A DNA stretch of 64,000 bases, from contig NZ_LAYZ01000001.1 in assembly GCF_000986795.1 (NCBI RefSeq), forward strand, positions 124,001 through 188,000, in the 5' to 3' direction. Below, in pieces: positions 1 to 8,500 of the stretch. The position numbers were made by a program, and so were the translations under genes. The stretch comes from Salinicoccus sediminis (lineage in GTDB: Bacteria > Bacillota > Bacilli > Staphylococcales > Salinicoccaceae). How positions within the stretch are numbered: the stretch's first letter is position 1; every line of letters starts with the position of its first letter. The notes below the pieces were generated by a model. It worked only from the letters and a program-made list of their open reading frames with translations, was not told where the DNA came from and made no database searches.

Positions 1-111
1 CGGGAGATCTTCGATGCATTCATCGAACAGGTGCACGGGAGTGAACTCACAGAATATCAGCAGGGGTTATTCAAACAACTATTCAAAGGTGATATAGATG
101 AAACCGATTAG
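1..111 (+). CDS. sbcD: Exonuclease subunit SbcD, C-terminal end (partial)
   Basis: An open frame runs in from the left edge and stops at 109-111. It is called SbcD from position alone: it overlaps the start of sbcC by 14 bases, the usual coupled arrangement of the two genes. SbcD is the Mn-dependent nuclease that works with the SbcC ATPase to open hairpin and protein-blocked DNA ends. Only 36 C-terminal residues are visible, with no catalytic motif, so the assignment is contextual. Confidence 0.75.
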   Translation, partial: REIFDAFIEQVHGSELTEYQQGLFKQLFKGDIDETD

Positions 112-3100
112 ACTGGACATGAAATACTTCGGACCCTTCGAAGATGAATCCATTGATTTCAGTTCCATAAAAGACAGCATGTTTCTGATCAGCGGACGGA
201 CAGGGTCGGGAAAGACGATGATCTTCGATGCCATCACCTATGCACTTTACGGCACATTGTCAACTTCCGACAGGATGGAAGGCTCCGTCCGCAGCCAGTT
301 TGCAACGGACAGTGACATCAGCCGGGTGAAGCTGACATTTGAAATCCGCGGCAGTCAGTATACGGTGGAACGGACGCTCAGCTATCAGAAGGAGGGCAGG
401 AAGACCCCTGTCCCTCCGAAAGCCGCCATATACGATCAGGAAGGCGAAGTGCTCGAGGGCAGCATCAATGGTGTGAAAGAAAAAGTGCTCGGCATCATTG
501 GACTCGATGCCGACCAGTTCAGACAGATCCTCATTCTGCCCCAGGGGGAATTCAAACGCCTGCTTGTATCCTCAAGTGAAAGCAAACAGGAGATACTCAG
601 GACTTTGTTCAGAACGGAGCGGTTTGTCCATTTTGAGATGCGGCTGAATGAACTGAAAAAGGAAAAATTGAAAAGTATCGAGCTTGTCGAAAGCCGGGTT
701 GAAGAACTTTTCAGCACCTTGAGCGCAAACGGTGATGCGGAACTGCAGAAGTTGATCGATGCTGAATATCCGACGGCGGCTAAGCGTATCGAAGTCATAG
801 AGGAAATCGGTACAACACTCGGTAACAGATATAGGATGCTGGAGGAAGCACTCCAAAAATTGAAGCAAGAGGCGACATCACTCAGGGAAACCATCAGCCG
901 CAGGGAACGGCATAACGAGCAGGCTCTGAAACTCGCCAGTACGAAACAGGAATTGAAAGACCATGAAGAAAATGCAGCTTCGATAGAACGTCTGGAAACA
1001 GCTGTCAGACAGTACAGGAAAGTGAAGACGGTTGAATACGAACTTCGTTCGGAGCAGGACCTCATAAAACAGAAAGAGGAACTGGAAACACGGCTGAACA
1101 CCATCGACACCGGTCTGAAAGAGCTGGAAACATCAGGCGAGGCGCTCCGGCAGACTCTTGACAAAATCAGCCGTTACAGGGAAGGCTATACGAAACTTGT
1201 GAAATGGATCAACAGTACAGAGCGGTTCGTCGAAGATCCGAGATTCAGGGATATGGACGGGGTGCTGCAGTCAAAAATGAAAGAACGGCAAAACCTTGCC
1301 TCTGATATAAAAGCGCAGGAAGCGAAACTTGCGGAAGTGAGACAGGAGGACGATTCGATCCATTGGGAACATGCAGAAAGCGAAATCCTGCGTAATGAAT
1401 TGTCAGCGTCCGTTGCCGAGTGCCGGAAAATGCGCGAATGGATTGAGCGGGAAAACAAAAGCGCCGGATATGATGGGAAGAAGCAAACGCTGGAAAAGGA
1501 AATCACGGAGCTCCGTAAAAAAATGGAAGACACCGAAACAGCCATCAAAAAAATACAGGAAGATACTGGAAGCATGTACAGTCCGGAGGATAAGGTGCAT
1601 ATCGAGCACCTCGCAGGACATCTGAAAAAGGACGGGGAATGCCCGGTCTGCAGGCAGACAGTTTCAGTTCTGCCCGTGGCACGGGACTATATGAGCGAGG
1701 AGGACGAAGCGGAGCTCAGGGCGCTTGAAACAAAAAAGCAGGAATGTGGCAATGCGCTGGAAACGGCGGAGAAGAATCTTGGAATCGTGGACGGCATACT
1801 CGGGTCCATGGAAAGGTATGATACTGAAAAACTTGAAAAGGAACTTGAGGCCGAAGAAAGACACCAGAATGAGGTCCGGAAGAAAATTGATGACAACCAT
1901 AAAAGGTATGACAGGAAAAAGCAGCTCGATGAGGAAATGCGCAGGCTCGAGAGCAGCATCAGCGATAACAGGATCCGGATGAACAATGCGGAAAATGCCG
2001 TTGAACAGCAGAAATCACTCAAAAAGGAATTCAGTGAACAGACACAGTTTGAAACCTGTGAGGAATTTCAAAGGGAGTTCCAGGCAAGGCAGCAGAAAGT
2101 ATCACGCTACGAGAAACAGCAGGAGGAAGCCGAACAGGAGAGGCAGCGTTACCGGGAGGAGAAATCACGGCTTGAGGAGAACAGGGCAGCAGCCCGCAGA
2201 CAGCTCTCTGAAATGAGCGGACAGCTGGAGGAAAACACCCGCGTCATAGATGATTTCCTGAAAGATAATGAATTTGCCGGCAGGAACGTTCTGTTTTCCA
2301 TCCTCAAAAATACCGATGTAAATGAAGACGAGGAGAGGATAAGGGCATACCATACTCAAAAGGACATTCTGAAGAGCCGGATAAACGACCTTGAATCAGT
2401 TCTTGAGTCGACAGAAGAGATTCCGGTGGAGGAAGACAGGGAGAAGCTGAGCGTTCTGGACAAGGAAATAGAGACGAAAACAAATGACAATGCCCGTCTC
2501 TATGCCCGGATGCAGCATAATGGAAACATCAAGGAAAAGATCAGTGATTTTGCAGAGAAACATGAGGCTGAACTCGGTGAGGTCGATGAACTGGTTGAGC
2601 TGGTGAATGCTGTGTCCGGAAAGAATGAGCAGAAAGTTTCGCTTGAGCGGTTTGTATTGACCTACTACCTGGACCGCATCCTGCATATTGCCAATATCAG
2701 GCTGCTTGAGATGACCAGCCACCGTTATGAACTGAGACGGAGTACAGGGAAAAGCAACCGCAAGACCGGCCTTGATATAGAAGTATTCGATTTCTATAAT
2801 AATCGGGCAAGGCATATTTCCTCACTTTCCGGAGGGGAGACATTCCAGGCCTCCCTTACACTTGCACTCGCCCTGAATGAAGCACTGCAGCAGGAGTCCG
2901 GAGGCATCAGTCTTGACACCATGCTGATCGATGAAGGGTTCGGTACGCTTGACCCTGAAACTCTGGATATGGCAATCAGTACACTGATTGAACTGCAGAC
3001 AAGCGGCAAGATGGTGGGTATCATCTCCCACGTCGAAGAACTGAAGGAACGGATGGAGAACATACTGGAAGTGAAAGCGGTGAACGAAAGAAGCACTGCG

Positions 3101-3112
3101 AATTTCAAATAG
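98..3112 (+). CDS. sbcC: Exonuclease subunit SbcC (Rad50-like SMC ATPase)
   Basis: SbcC is the ATPase half of the SbcCD nuclease, which processes hairpins, palindromes and blocked double-strand ends. The 1004-residue protein has the complete Rad50 layout: Walker A GRTGSGKT at residues 33-40, long charged coiled coils, a zinc hook CPVC with cysteines near 515 and 518, a second coiled coil, the ABC signature LSGGE near 910, and a Walker B ending LIDEGFGTLD near 941. Length is normal for the family. It begins inside the end of sbcD, so the two are probably translationally coupled, and a strong terminator follows directly. Confidence 0.96.
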   Translation: MKPIRLDMKYFGPFEDESIDFSSIKDSMFLISGRTGSGKTMIFDAITYALYGTLSTSDRMEGSVRSQFATDSDISRVKLTFEIRGSQYTVERTLSYQKEGRKTPVPPKAAIYDQEGEVLEGSINGVKEKVLGIIGLDADQFRQILILPQGEFKRLLVSSSESKQEILRTLFRTERFVHFEMRLNELKKEKLKSIELVESRVEELFSTLSANGDAELQKLIDAEYPTAAKRIEVIEEIGTTLGNRYRMLEEALQKLKQEATSLRETISRRERHNEQALKLASTKQELKDHEENAASIERLETAVRQYRKVKTVEYELRSEQDLIKQKEELETRLNTIDTGLKELETSGEALRQTLDKISRYREGYTKLVKWINSTERFVEDPRFRDMDGVLQSKMKERQNLASDIKAQEAKLAEVRQEDDSIHWEHAESEILRNELSASVAECRKMREWIERENKSAGYDGKKQTLEKEITELRKKMEDTETAIKKIQEDTGSMYSPEDKVHIEHLAGHLKKDGECPVCRQTVSVLPVARDYMSEEDEAELRALETKKQECGNALETAEKNLGIVDGILGSMERYDTEKLEKELEAEERHQNEVRKKIDDNHKRYDRKKQLDEEMRRLESSISDNRIRMNNAENAVEQQKSLKKEFSEQTQFETCEEFQREFQARQQKVSRYEKQQEEAEQERQRYREEKSRLEENRAAARRQLSEMSGQLEENTRVIDDFLKDNEFAGRNVLFSILKNTDVNEDEERIRAYHTQKDILKSRINDLESVLESTEEIPVEEDREKLSVLDKEIETKTNDNARLYARMQHNGNIKEKISDFAEKHEAELGEVDELVELVNAVSGKNEQKVSLERFVLTYYLDRILHIANIRLLEMTSHRYELRRSTGKSNRKTGLDIEVFDFYNNRARHISSLSGGETFQASLTLALALNEALQQESGGISLDTMLIDEGFGTLDPETLDMAISTLIELQTSGKMVGIISHVEELKERMENILEVKAVNERSTANFK

Positions 3113-3117
3113 ACACA

Positions 3118-3143
3118 GAGGCGGCACATGCCGCCTCTTTTTT
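3118..3143 (+). terminator. Intrinsic terminator of sbcDC
   Basis: GAGGCGGC and GCCGCCTC form a perfect 8-bp stem around a 4-base loop, followed by six T. It starts five bases after the sbcC stop. Confidence 0.9.
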
Positions 3144-3212
3144 ATGACGAGATCCGGAACTAAAACGGTTTATATGTGCCACACAGTTTTCACAAAAAGA
3201 CAAATTTTGCGC

Positions 3213-3240
3213 TTGTCCATGGAATTTTATTTGATATAGT
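3213..3240 (+). promoter_or_regulatory. Sigma-A-type promoter for the SCO-family gene
   Basis: TTGTCC at 3213-3218 and TATAGT at 3235-3240 are separated by 16 bases, about 30 bases upstream of the SCO-family start codon. The position fits a housekeeping promoter; no operator is evident. Confidence 0.55.
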
Positions 3241-3270
3241 AAGGTTAGGATTAATACGGAGGTATGTACG

Positions 3271-3882
3271 ATGAGAAAGCTTTTGTTCAGTGTTGTTATT
3301 CTTTCGATGATTTTGTCTGCATGTAATTCCTCCGGCGTCGAGGTAATGTCGAGGTACGGTAATGAAATCAACGACTTCGAAGTCACCGATGAAAACGGTG
3401 AGACATTTACCCGCGAGGATATGGAAGGTAAAGTATGGATCCTGGATTTCATCTTTACAAATTGTGCAACAGTCTGCCCGCCGATGACCTCCAACATGAC
3501 ACAGGTGGTCAATGAACTAGAGTCAAAGGGTATAGAAGACTATGGCATACTCAGTTTCACCGTGGACCCTGAAACGGATACACCTGAGGTGATGACAGAT
3601 TATCTGTCCCAGTACAACGTGCCGGAAGGCACGGAGTGGAAACTCCTGAACGGCTATGATTACGACTTCATCAGACAGTTCGCAGAGAAGAACTTCAAGA
3701 CGATTGTCGCACCGCCGCCTGAAGGAAGCAACCAGGTGACTCACGGCATCAGTTTCTACCTGATTGACCAGAACGGCAAAATACTTAAAGACTACTCCGG
3801 TGTCGATACCGGTGATACATCATTCCAGCTGGATGAGATCGTGTCGGACGTCGAGACCCTGGTGGAGGAAGGTCCGCAGTAA
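3271..3882 (+). CDS. SCO1/SenC-family copper-binding lipoprotein
   Basis: SCO-family proteins are membrane-tethered, thioredoxin-fold copper chaperones or thiol reductants, usually for the CuA site of cytochrome c oxidase. The 203-residue protein begins with a lipoprotein signal (LSAC, Cys18). It carries the family CxxxC copper motif (Cys65 and Cys69 in TNCATVCPP) and the conserved distal histidine (about His158, in VTHGISF). The start follows a good Shine-Dalgarno (ACGGAGG). It resembles Bacillus YpmQ. It stands alone between its own promoter and terminator, with no oxidase genes nearby, so its client cannot be read from context. Confidence 0.88.
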   Translation: MRKLLFSVVILSMILSACNSSGVEVMSRYGNEINDFEVTDENGETFTREDMEGKVWILDFIFTNCATVCPPMTSNMTQVVNELESKGIEDYGILSFTVDPETDTPEVMTDYLSQYNVPEGTEWKLLNGYDYDFIRQFAEKNFKTIVAPPPEGSNQVTHGISFYLIDQNGKILKDYSGVDTGDTSFQLDEIVSDVETLVEEGPQ

Positions 3883-3887
3883 TATCA

Positions 3888-3917
3888 GCCGGAGCCCGCG
3901 CGGGCTCCGGCTTTTTT
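3888..3917 (+). terminator. Intrinsic terminator after the SCO-family gene
   Basis: GCCGGAGCCCGC and GCGGGCTCCGGC form a 12-bp palindromic arm pair (the loop must open at the centre), followed by six T. It begins five bases after the stop. Confidence 0.88.
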
Positions 3918-3967
3918 GTCCCAGATCAGCTTGATTGGTAGGGAATCTATTTTGGGAGGATCATTAT

Positions 3968-4906
3968 ATGGATAAGAGAAAAGTCATTCTGGACTGCGAT
4001 CCGGGCCATGATGATGCGATTTCAATCATCATCGCAGCTTCAGGGAGAAGTCCGCTTGTGATTTTGGGAGTTACGACCGTCGCAGGCAATGTGGAAGTGG
4101 AGAAGAACACTGTCAATGCGCTGAAAATATGCGAATTGCTGGAACTGGATGTTCCCGTATACCAGGGAGCATCGGGGCCAATGGTAAAACCAAGCGAGAT
4201 AGCGACTGAAATACACGGTGATACAGGGATGGACGGGCCTGTATTGCCTGAACCCGTTAAAACCAAAGAAGCGCAGCATGCTGTAGATTTCATAATTGCA
4301 AGCATAAGATCTTCAAAGGAGAAAGTCACACTCGTTCCAACCGGCCCGCTGACTAATATTGCGCTTGCATTGATCAAGGCCCCGGATATTAAAAACAACA
4401 TAGAAGAGATTGTACTCATGGGCGGCGGCACATTCGGCAACTGGACACCTGCTGCGGAATTCAATATATACGTGGATGCAGAAGCGGCAAAGGTCGTTTT
4501 CGAAAGCGGTGTACCACTTGCCATGTTCGGACTCGATGTAACCCACCAGGTGATGGCTGACAAAGATATTCGACAGAGATTCAGCAGGCTGGAAGGTGAA
4601 ATCGCGATCTTCGTGAATGAACTTCTTGAGTTTTTCGGCCGGGCATACAAAGACCATTTCGGTTTTGAAGGCGGGCCGATCCATGATGCCTGTACCACCA
4701 TGTATCTGCTTGAACCGGACCTCTTCGACATGAAGCATGTAAATGTCAGCATAGAGACGAAAGGTGAGTTCACCTACGGCATGACCGCAGTGGATCTCCT
4801 TGGGACCACCGGACTTGAGCTGAATACGCTGTTTGCAGAATCGGTTGATCAGGAGAAGTTCTGGAATCTTTTTGAAGAGATATTGATTTCATATGAAGAA
4901 GGATAG
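3968..4906 (+). CDS. Nucleoside hydrolase (inosine-uridine preferring family)
   Basis: Members of this family hydrolyse the N-glycosidic bond of ribonucleosides in salvage. The N-terminus has the calcium-binding signature DCDPGHDD (residues 9-16), followed by the conserved VTTVAGN-like segment, PTGPLTN and MGGG motifs, and a C-terminal GGPIHDA with the metal-binding Asp. Length is 312 residues, typical of the family. I chose ATG 3968 over an in-frame start at 3935 because GGGAGG lies eight bases upstream and the protein then starts as in relatives. Substrate preference cannot be read from the sequence. A hairpin at 4981 ends the unit. Confidence 0.92.
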   Translation: MDKRKVILDCDPGHDDAISIIIAASGRSPLVILGVTTVAGNVEVEKNTVNALKICELLELDVPVYQGASGPMVKPSEIATEIHGDTGMDGPVLPEPVKTKEAQHAVDFIIASIRSSKEKVTLVPTGPLTNIALALIKAPDIKNNIEEIVLMGGGTFGNWTPAAEFNIYVDAEAAKVVFESGVPLAMFGLDVTHQVMADKDIRQRFSRLEGEIAIFVNELLEFFGRAYKDHFGFEGGPIHDACTTMYLLEPDLFDMKHVNVSIETKGEFTYGMTAVDLLGTTGLELNTLFAESVDQEKFWNLFEEILISYEEG

Positions 4907-4980
4907 CGGAACCTCACACCAGATATTCATACCTTGCTGAATTTTATAATTGAATATAGGAATGGATTGACATCAATCAG

Positions 4981-5009
4981 AACAGTGCACTTTTGTGTGC
5001 TGTTTTTTT
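4981..5009 (+). terminator. Intrinsic terminator after the nucleoside hydrolase gene
   Basis: AACAGTGCAC and GTGTGCTGTT pair over 10 positions with two G-U wobbles around a TTTT loop, followed by a run of T. Confidence 0.8.
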
Positions 5010-5058
5010 ATTCCAGGCACAGATATTGTCTATTAATAAGGAATCTGTTAGAATTACT

Positions 5059-5083
5059 TATAATCCGGATAATTATTATCCGG
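5059..5083 (+). promoter_or_regulatory. Promoter -10 box overlapped by a perfect 19-bp palindromic operator
   Basis: TATAAT at 5059-5064 abuts the palindrome CCGGATAATTATTATCCGG at 5065-5083: nine perfect base pairs each side of a central T. It lies about 35 bases upstream of the Rrf2-family gene. A palindrome covering the expected transcription start is the classic layout for repression, so autorepression by the Rrf2 protein is inferred. The -35 region is poor. Confidence 0.7.
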
Positions 5084-5117
5084 TTTAATCTATGATTAAT
5101 GAGAAGCGGTGAATGAT

Positions 5118-5600
5118 ATGCAGATGAAGACAGGTGTCGAACAGTCGGTATATGCCGTTCTTCTACTGAACATGCTGCCGGATAAGGCGGTGCTGCACAG
5201 TGAAGTGATCAGCGGCCAGATTGGAGCGTCACCCACATATTTTCAAAAGCTGTTGAGGAAATTGGTAAGTGCCGACCTGATTACTTCCGTACCCGGGGTG
5301 AAGGGAGGATTCAAGCTGAAAAAGGATCCTGAAGATATCCGGGTATATGATATTTATGTTGCAATCGAAGGGCAGCAGTCGCTGTACAGCCCGAGTGGCA
5401 TCTTGAATGATGTACTTGAACTGGAGTATGACGACCGGTGCTGTGTACTGGGTGGGCTGATGGAAGAAGCGGAGGAGTCATGGAAAGCGGTGCTGAAGAG
5501 GGAAACGATCGCCTCACTTGCTGAACAGGTGGAATCGGATCGCTTTGTGCACCATGTGACCGATCTGAAAAAATGGGTGGAAGAGAACATGGTGGTCTGA
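5118..5600 (+). CDS. Rrf2-family transcriptional regulator
   Basis: A winged-helix protein of the Rrf2 family. The N-terminus (TGVEQSVYAVLLL), the helix-turn-helix region around SPTYFQKLLRKL and the wing VPGVKGGFKL are typical. Rrf2 proteins sense redox, iron-sulphur or thiol status, often through cysteines; here the sensing region has an adjacent Cys-Cys pair (YDDRCCVL) rather than the three-cysteine cluster-binding set, so a YwnA-like thiol sensor is more likely than an IscR type. I start at ATG 5118 with GGTGA upstream; a GTG at 5109 in frame would add three residues. It is the first gene of a probable unit with the two flavin oxidoreductases. Confidence 0.87.
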   Translation: MQMKTGVEQSVYAVLLLNMLPDKAVLHSEVISGQIGASPTYFQKLLRKLVSADLITSVPGVKGGFKLKKDPEDIRVYDIYVAIEGQQSLYSPSGILNDVLELEYDDRCCVLGGLMEEAEESWKAVLKRETIASLAEQVESDRFVHHVTDLKKWVEENMVV

Positions 5601-5624
5601 TGAATATGGAATCGGGTGAGAGAA

Positions 5625-6596
5625 TTGAAAAAGTTTGAATCACATAGAGGCTTTAACAGGACATTCAGGGAAGGAAAAATGACCCTTGGTCTCGGCTTTC
5701 CTCTTGAAGCATATACGGGCAGTTTTCCTGAGATGAATCTTGAGGAACAGATGAAGCATGCCAGGCGTGCTGAAGATTATGGATTTGCCTCTTTGTCAGT
5801 AAGAGATGCACCCTTATATGACCCTGATTTCGGGGATGTCGGCGGGCTGTATGATCCATTCATGTTCCTGACCTATGTTGCAGCACATACCAGGGAGATA
5901 TCCCTGGTGACAGGCAGCATCGTGACTACATTGAGGAATCCCATCCATACGGCAAAGTCCGCAGCGACTTTGGAGAGTCTGTCAGGACAGCGGTTTTTAT
6001 TCGGTGCAGCAAGCGGAGACCGCCCGGTGGAGTTTCCGGCCTTCAAAGCGGATATTGATGACAAAGGGAAGCTTTTCAGGGAATCCCTTCAGGCCATGAG
6101 AAGGTTGTGGAGTGAAGAGTTTCCTGAAATCCAGACAGATCGCCTGAATTTGACGCACGGCGATGTGGTGCCGAAGCCGGAGCTGTCGGATATCCCTGTT
6201 TTCGGTACAGGGTACGGCGGGCAGACACTGGAATGGCTTGCGGAAAACACCGATGGCTGGTTTTTTTATCCCCAGGATTTACAGGGGCAAAAAGCACTGG
6301 TAGCAAAATGGCGGCAGGCAACAACGGAATTCAAGCCTTTTGCACAGTCTCTGGCTGTCGACCTGTCGGAACGTCCGGGGGAAGCGCCAAAGAAGAAGCC
6401 CGTCGGTTTCCGTGCGGGGAGAAACTTTCTGATCGATTATCTCAATGCATATCAGGAAGCAGGAGTCAACCATGTGATGATCAGCCTGAAGGAAAGCAGC
6501 CGGCCGGCCGAAGAGGTCATACAGGAACTTGGTGAATATGTTGTACCTAAGTTCCCGGCCATCAGCAAACCAAAATTTACGTTTTTTAATAAATGA
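5625..6596 (+). CDS. Luciferase-like (LLM) flavin-dependent oxidoreductase, BA3436-type
   Basis: This belongs to the bacterial luciferase-like superfamily, whose members use FMN or F420 in a TIM-barrel fold. The motifs GFNRTF near the N-terminus, VRDAPLYDPDFGDVGG, and LFGAASGDRPVEFPAF match the subfamily I know as luciferase-type oxidoreductase BA3436. Length is about 323 residues. Start choice: TTG 5625 has GGTGAG immediately upstream; a GTG at 5616 in frame adds three residues but lacks a good ribosome site. It follows the Rrf2 gene by 24 bases and precedes a DUF896 gene by 17, so the genes are probably cotranscribed. The substrate is unknown. Confidence 0.88.
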   Translation: MKKFESHRGFNRTFREGKMTLGLGFPLEAYTGSFPEMNLEEQMKHARRAEDYGFASLSVRDAPLYDPDFGDVGGLYDPFMFLTYVAAHTREISLVTGSIVTTLRNPIHTAKSAATLESLSGQRFLFGAASGDRPVEFPAFKADIDDKGKLFRESLQAMRRLWSEEFPEIQTDRLNLTHGDVVPKPELSDIPVFGTGYGGQTLEWLAENTDGWFFYPQDLQGQKALVAKWRQATTEFKPFAQSLAVDLSERPGEAPKKKPVGFRAGRNFLIDYLNAYQEAGVNHVMISLKESSRPAEEVIQELGEYVVPKFPAISKPKFTFFNK

Positions 6597-6613
6597 AAGG
6601 AAGAAGATAGAAA

Positions 6614-6847
6614 ATGATCGCAGGATTGGACAGGATTAATGAACTTGCAAATAAACAGAAAATTGACGGACTGACGGAAACAGAAAGAGCAGAACAGAAA
6701 AAATTGAGAGAGGACTACCTGAAACAGATAAGAGGGCAGGTGCTTGATTCCTTTTCAGGATTGACAGTAGTCGATCCACTTGGCAATGATGTGACACCTG
6801 AAAAACTGAAAAGAGAACAGGAACTCACCAAGTCACTCGATATATGA
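6614..6847 (+). CDS. DUF896 (YnzC/UPF0291) small protein
   Basis: A 77-residue, highly charged helical protein. The pattern RINELANKQKIDGLTETE and the segment EQKKLREDYLK are diagnostic of DUF896, whose Bacillus member YnzC lies in the yneA SOS operon. The function is not established. It has a strong ribosome site (AAAGGAAG) and sits between two luciferase-like genes, an unusual place for it, so it may simply be carried in the unit. Confidence 0.88.
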   Translation: MIAGLDRINELANKQKIDGLTETERAEQKKLREDYLKQIRGQVLDSFSGLTVVDPLGNDVTPEKLKREQELTKSLDI

Positions 6848-6868
6848 CGAAGAAAAGGATGATATTTA

Positions 6869-7939
6869 ATGAGACTAAGTGTGCTGGATCAGGCGCCCGT
6901 CACAAAAGGAAACAATGCAGCAGATGCTTTGAAAAAAGCGGAGGAACTTGCAATACTTGCCGATGAACTCGGGTATCACCGCATGTGGATGGCGGAACAC
7001 CACAGTCTGCCGTCACACGTCAGTTCAGCTCCCGAAGTCACAGCGGCAAGACTCGCTGCGAAAACAGAGGATATCCGCATCGGCACGGGTGGTGTAATGA
7101 TGATGCATTATTCACCGCTGAAGATGGCTGAAGTGTTCAAGACGCTCAGTGCCTTTTCACCGGGAAGGATAGATTTCGGCGTCGGAAGAGCCCCCGGCGG
7201 AGATGGTCAAAGTATTTATGCATTGTCTGAGGGCAGACGGCCGCAGATGGACAATATGTATGAAAAATTCGCGATTGCGATGCAGTACATCAATGATGAA
7301 ACACCTGATGGTAAACTGTACGGTTCTGTCAGGGCGACGCCGGGAAATGTCACTTTGCCGCAAGCCTGGATGCTGGGTTCCAGCGGTAACAGTGCAATCG
7401 CCACCGCCAGGCTCGGTGCCGGCTATTCATTTGCCCAATTTTTCAATGGAGACCTGTCCAAAGGCATCCTTGATGCATACAAGGAAAATTTCGAACCCTC
7501 CGCGTTCATGGAAAAACCGGAGATCAATGTATGCTATATGGTCACTGCCGCAGAAACGAAGGAAGAAGCAGAATTCCAGGCATTGCCGCAGGACATCGCG
7601 AGCCTCAAGCTCATGAACGGACAGATTACACAGGCCATGACACCGGAAGAAGCGGCGGAGTACCCGTTGACTGAAATGGACAAGATGCGGATTCAGGATA
7701 GAAGGCACCTCCATATTGTCGGTTCGGCCGGAGACGTAGCAAAGCAACTGAGAGACGAACAGGAAATGTACGGTTTCGACGAAGCGATGATATGCAGTAT
7801 CCCACATTCACAGGAGAGGCGGCTGGATGTCTACAGGCTGCTTGCGAAAGAACTTTTTTTAACAATGGGAGTATGCTTCAAAAGAACAGATGGAAATGAC
7901 ATTCGTTTAGGTTGCCCCTTAGACGAGTGTCATTTTTAA
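6869..7939 (+). CDS. Luciferase-like (LLM) flavin-dependent oxidoreductase with read-through C-terminus
   Basis: A second luciferase-like monooxygenase, of the YwcH/YhbW type: VLDQAPV near the N-terminus, RMWMAEHH, ARLAAKTEDIRIGTGGVMM and GRIDFGVGRAPGGD are characteristic. Family homology ends around RLLAKELF (codons up to about 7857). The last 26 or so codons look non-native: codon GAA-CTT is followed by a run of seven T (7854-7860), and six T would give a stop right after KELF. The extension then runs through the intrinsic terminator hairpin. I read this as a recent one-base expansion or a sequencing error. The substrate is unknown. Confidence 0.88.
   Translation: MRLSVLDQAPVTKGNNAADALKKAEELAILADELGYHRMWMAEHHSLPSHVSSAPEVTAARLAAKTEDIRIGTGGVMMMHYSPLKMAEVFKTLSAFSPGRIDFGVGRAPGGDGQSIYALSEGRRPQMDNMYEKFAIAMQYINDETPDGKLYGSVRATPGNVTLPQAWMLGSSGNSAIATARLGAGYSFAQFFNGDLSKGILDAYKENFEPSAFMEKPEINVCYMVTAAETKEEAEFQALPQDIASLKLMNGQITQAMTPEEAAEYPLTEMDKMRIQDRRHLHIVGSAGDVAKQLRDEQEMYGFDEAMICSIPHSQERRLDVYRLLAKELFLTMGVCFKRTDGNDIRLGCPLDECHF
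7894..7937 (+). terminator. Intrinsic terminator lying inside the extended reading frame
   Basis: AAATGACATTCGTTTAGG (from 7894) pairs with CCTTAGACGAGTGTCATTT (7917-7935), apart from wobbles and one bulge, and five T follow. Its overlap with coding sequence supports the view that the upstream gene originally stopped at about 7861. Confidence 0.82.
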
Positions 7940-8029
7940 AATCAGTTGTTATATGCAGGATATATCTGTATTGTTTTTACGCTATACTCGGAATGGAAAT
8001 CTGATATATTATTGAGAGAGGTGAAAGTG

Positions 8030-8500
8030 ATGAAAATATATTTGGGAAGTCCGTTCTTTAACCAGGAACAGCTGCACAGAGTGCAAGGAGTGGAGAAGGC
8101 ACTGGAAGAAAATAGTACTGTGACAGAGGTGTTTTCACCGAGACTGCAGCAGGTGGATCATTTGGAACATGGCTCCGATGAATGGCGGGAGACTGTATAT
8201 AATAATGATATCAAGCACGTCGAGTGGTGTGATGCAATAGTGGCTGTGCATGACTATGAGGGGAAGCACGTCGATCCGGGCACTGCATTTGAAATCGGCT
8301 ATGCCAAGGCAAAAGGTAAATTCATCGTCCTTTACCAGGAAAAGGATCCCGAACATGAAGCTCCGGTGAATTTGATGCTGTCCGATTCTCTGGATGTCTA
8401 CCTTCAGGATCTTGATGACTTGAAACAATATGATTTCAATGAAAGGAAGCCAATCCGCCTTGAAAAGTATTTCTTTGATGAAGTGGCAGAGGAAGAGTGA
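8030..8500 (+). CDS. Nucleoside 2-deoxyribosyltransferase-like protein
   Basis: A 156-residue protein of the nucleoside 2-deoxyribosyltransferase fold, which swaps bases between deoxynucleosides or hydrolyses them. The start IYLGSPFFNQEQ, the middle CDAIVAVHDYEGKHVDPGTAFEIGYA (catalytic Glu in the last motif) and the AKGKFIVLY strand are the family landmarks. ATG 8030 is preceded by AGAGAGGTG, which decides it over the longer frame from 7946. The stop overlaps the start of the sprT gene (TGATG), so the two are coupled. Whether the activity is transferase or hydrolase cannot be told. Confidence 0.82.
   Translation: MKIYLGSPFFNQEQLHRVQGVEKALEENSTVTEVFSPRLQQVDHLEHGSDEWRETVYNNDIKHVEWCDAIVAVHDYEGKHVDPGTAFEIGYAKAKGKFIVLYQEKDPEHEAPVNLMLSDSLDVYLQDLDDLKQYDFNERKPIRLEKYFFDEVAEEE

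Noticed and set aside
436-1164. Long reverse-strand frame inside sbcC (242 codons)
   Set aside because: Serine-rich shadow of coiled-coil coding sequence; sbcC is unmistakable on the forward strand.
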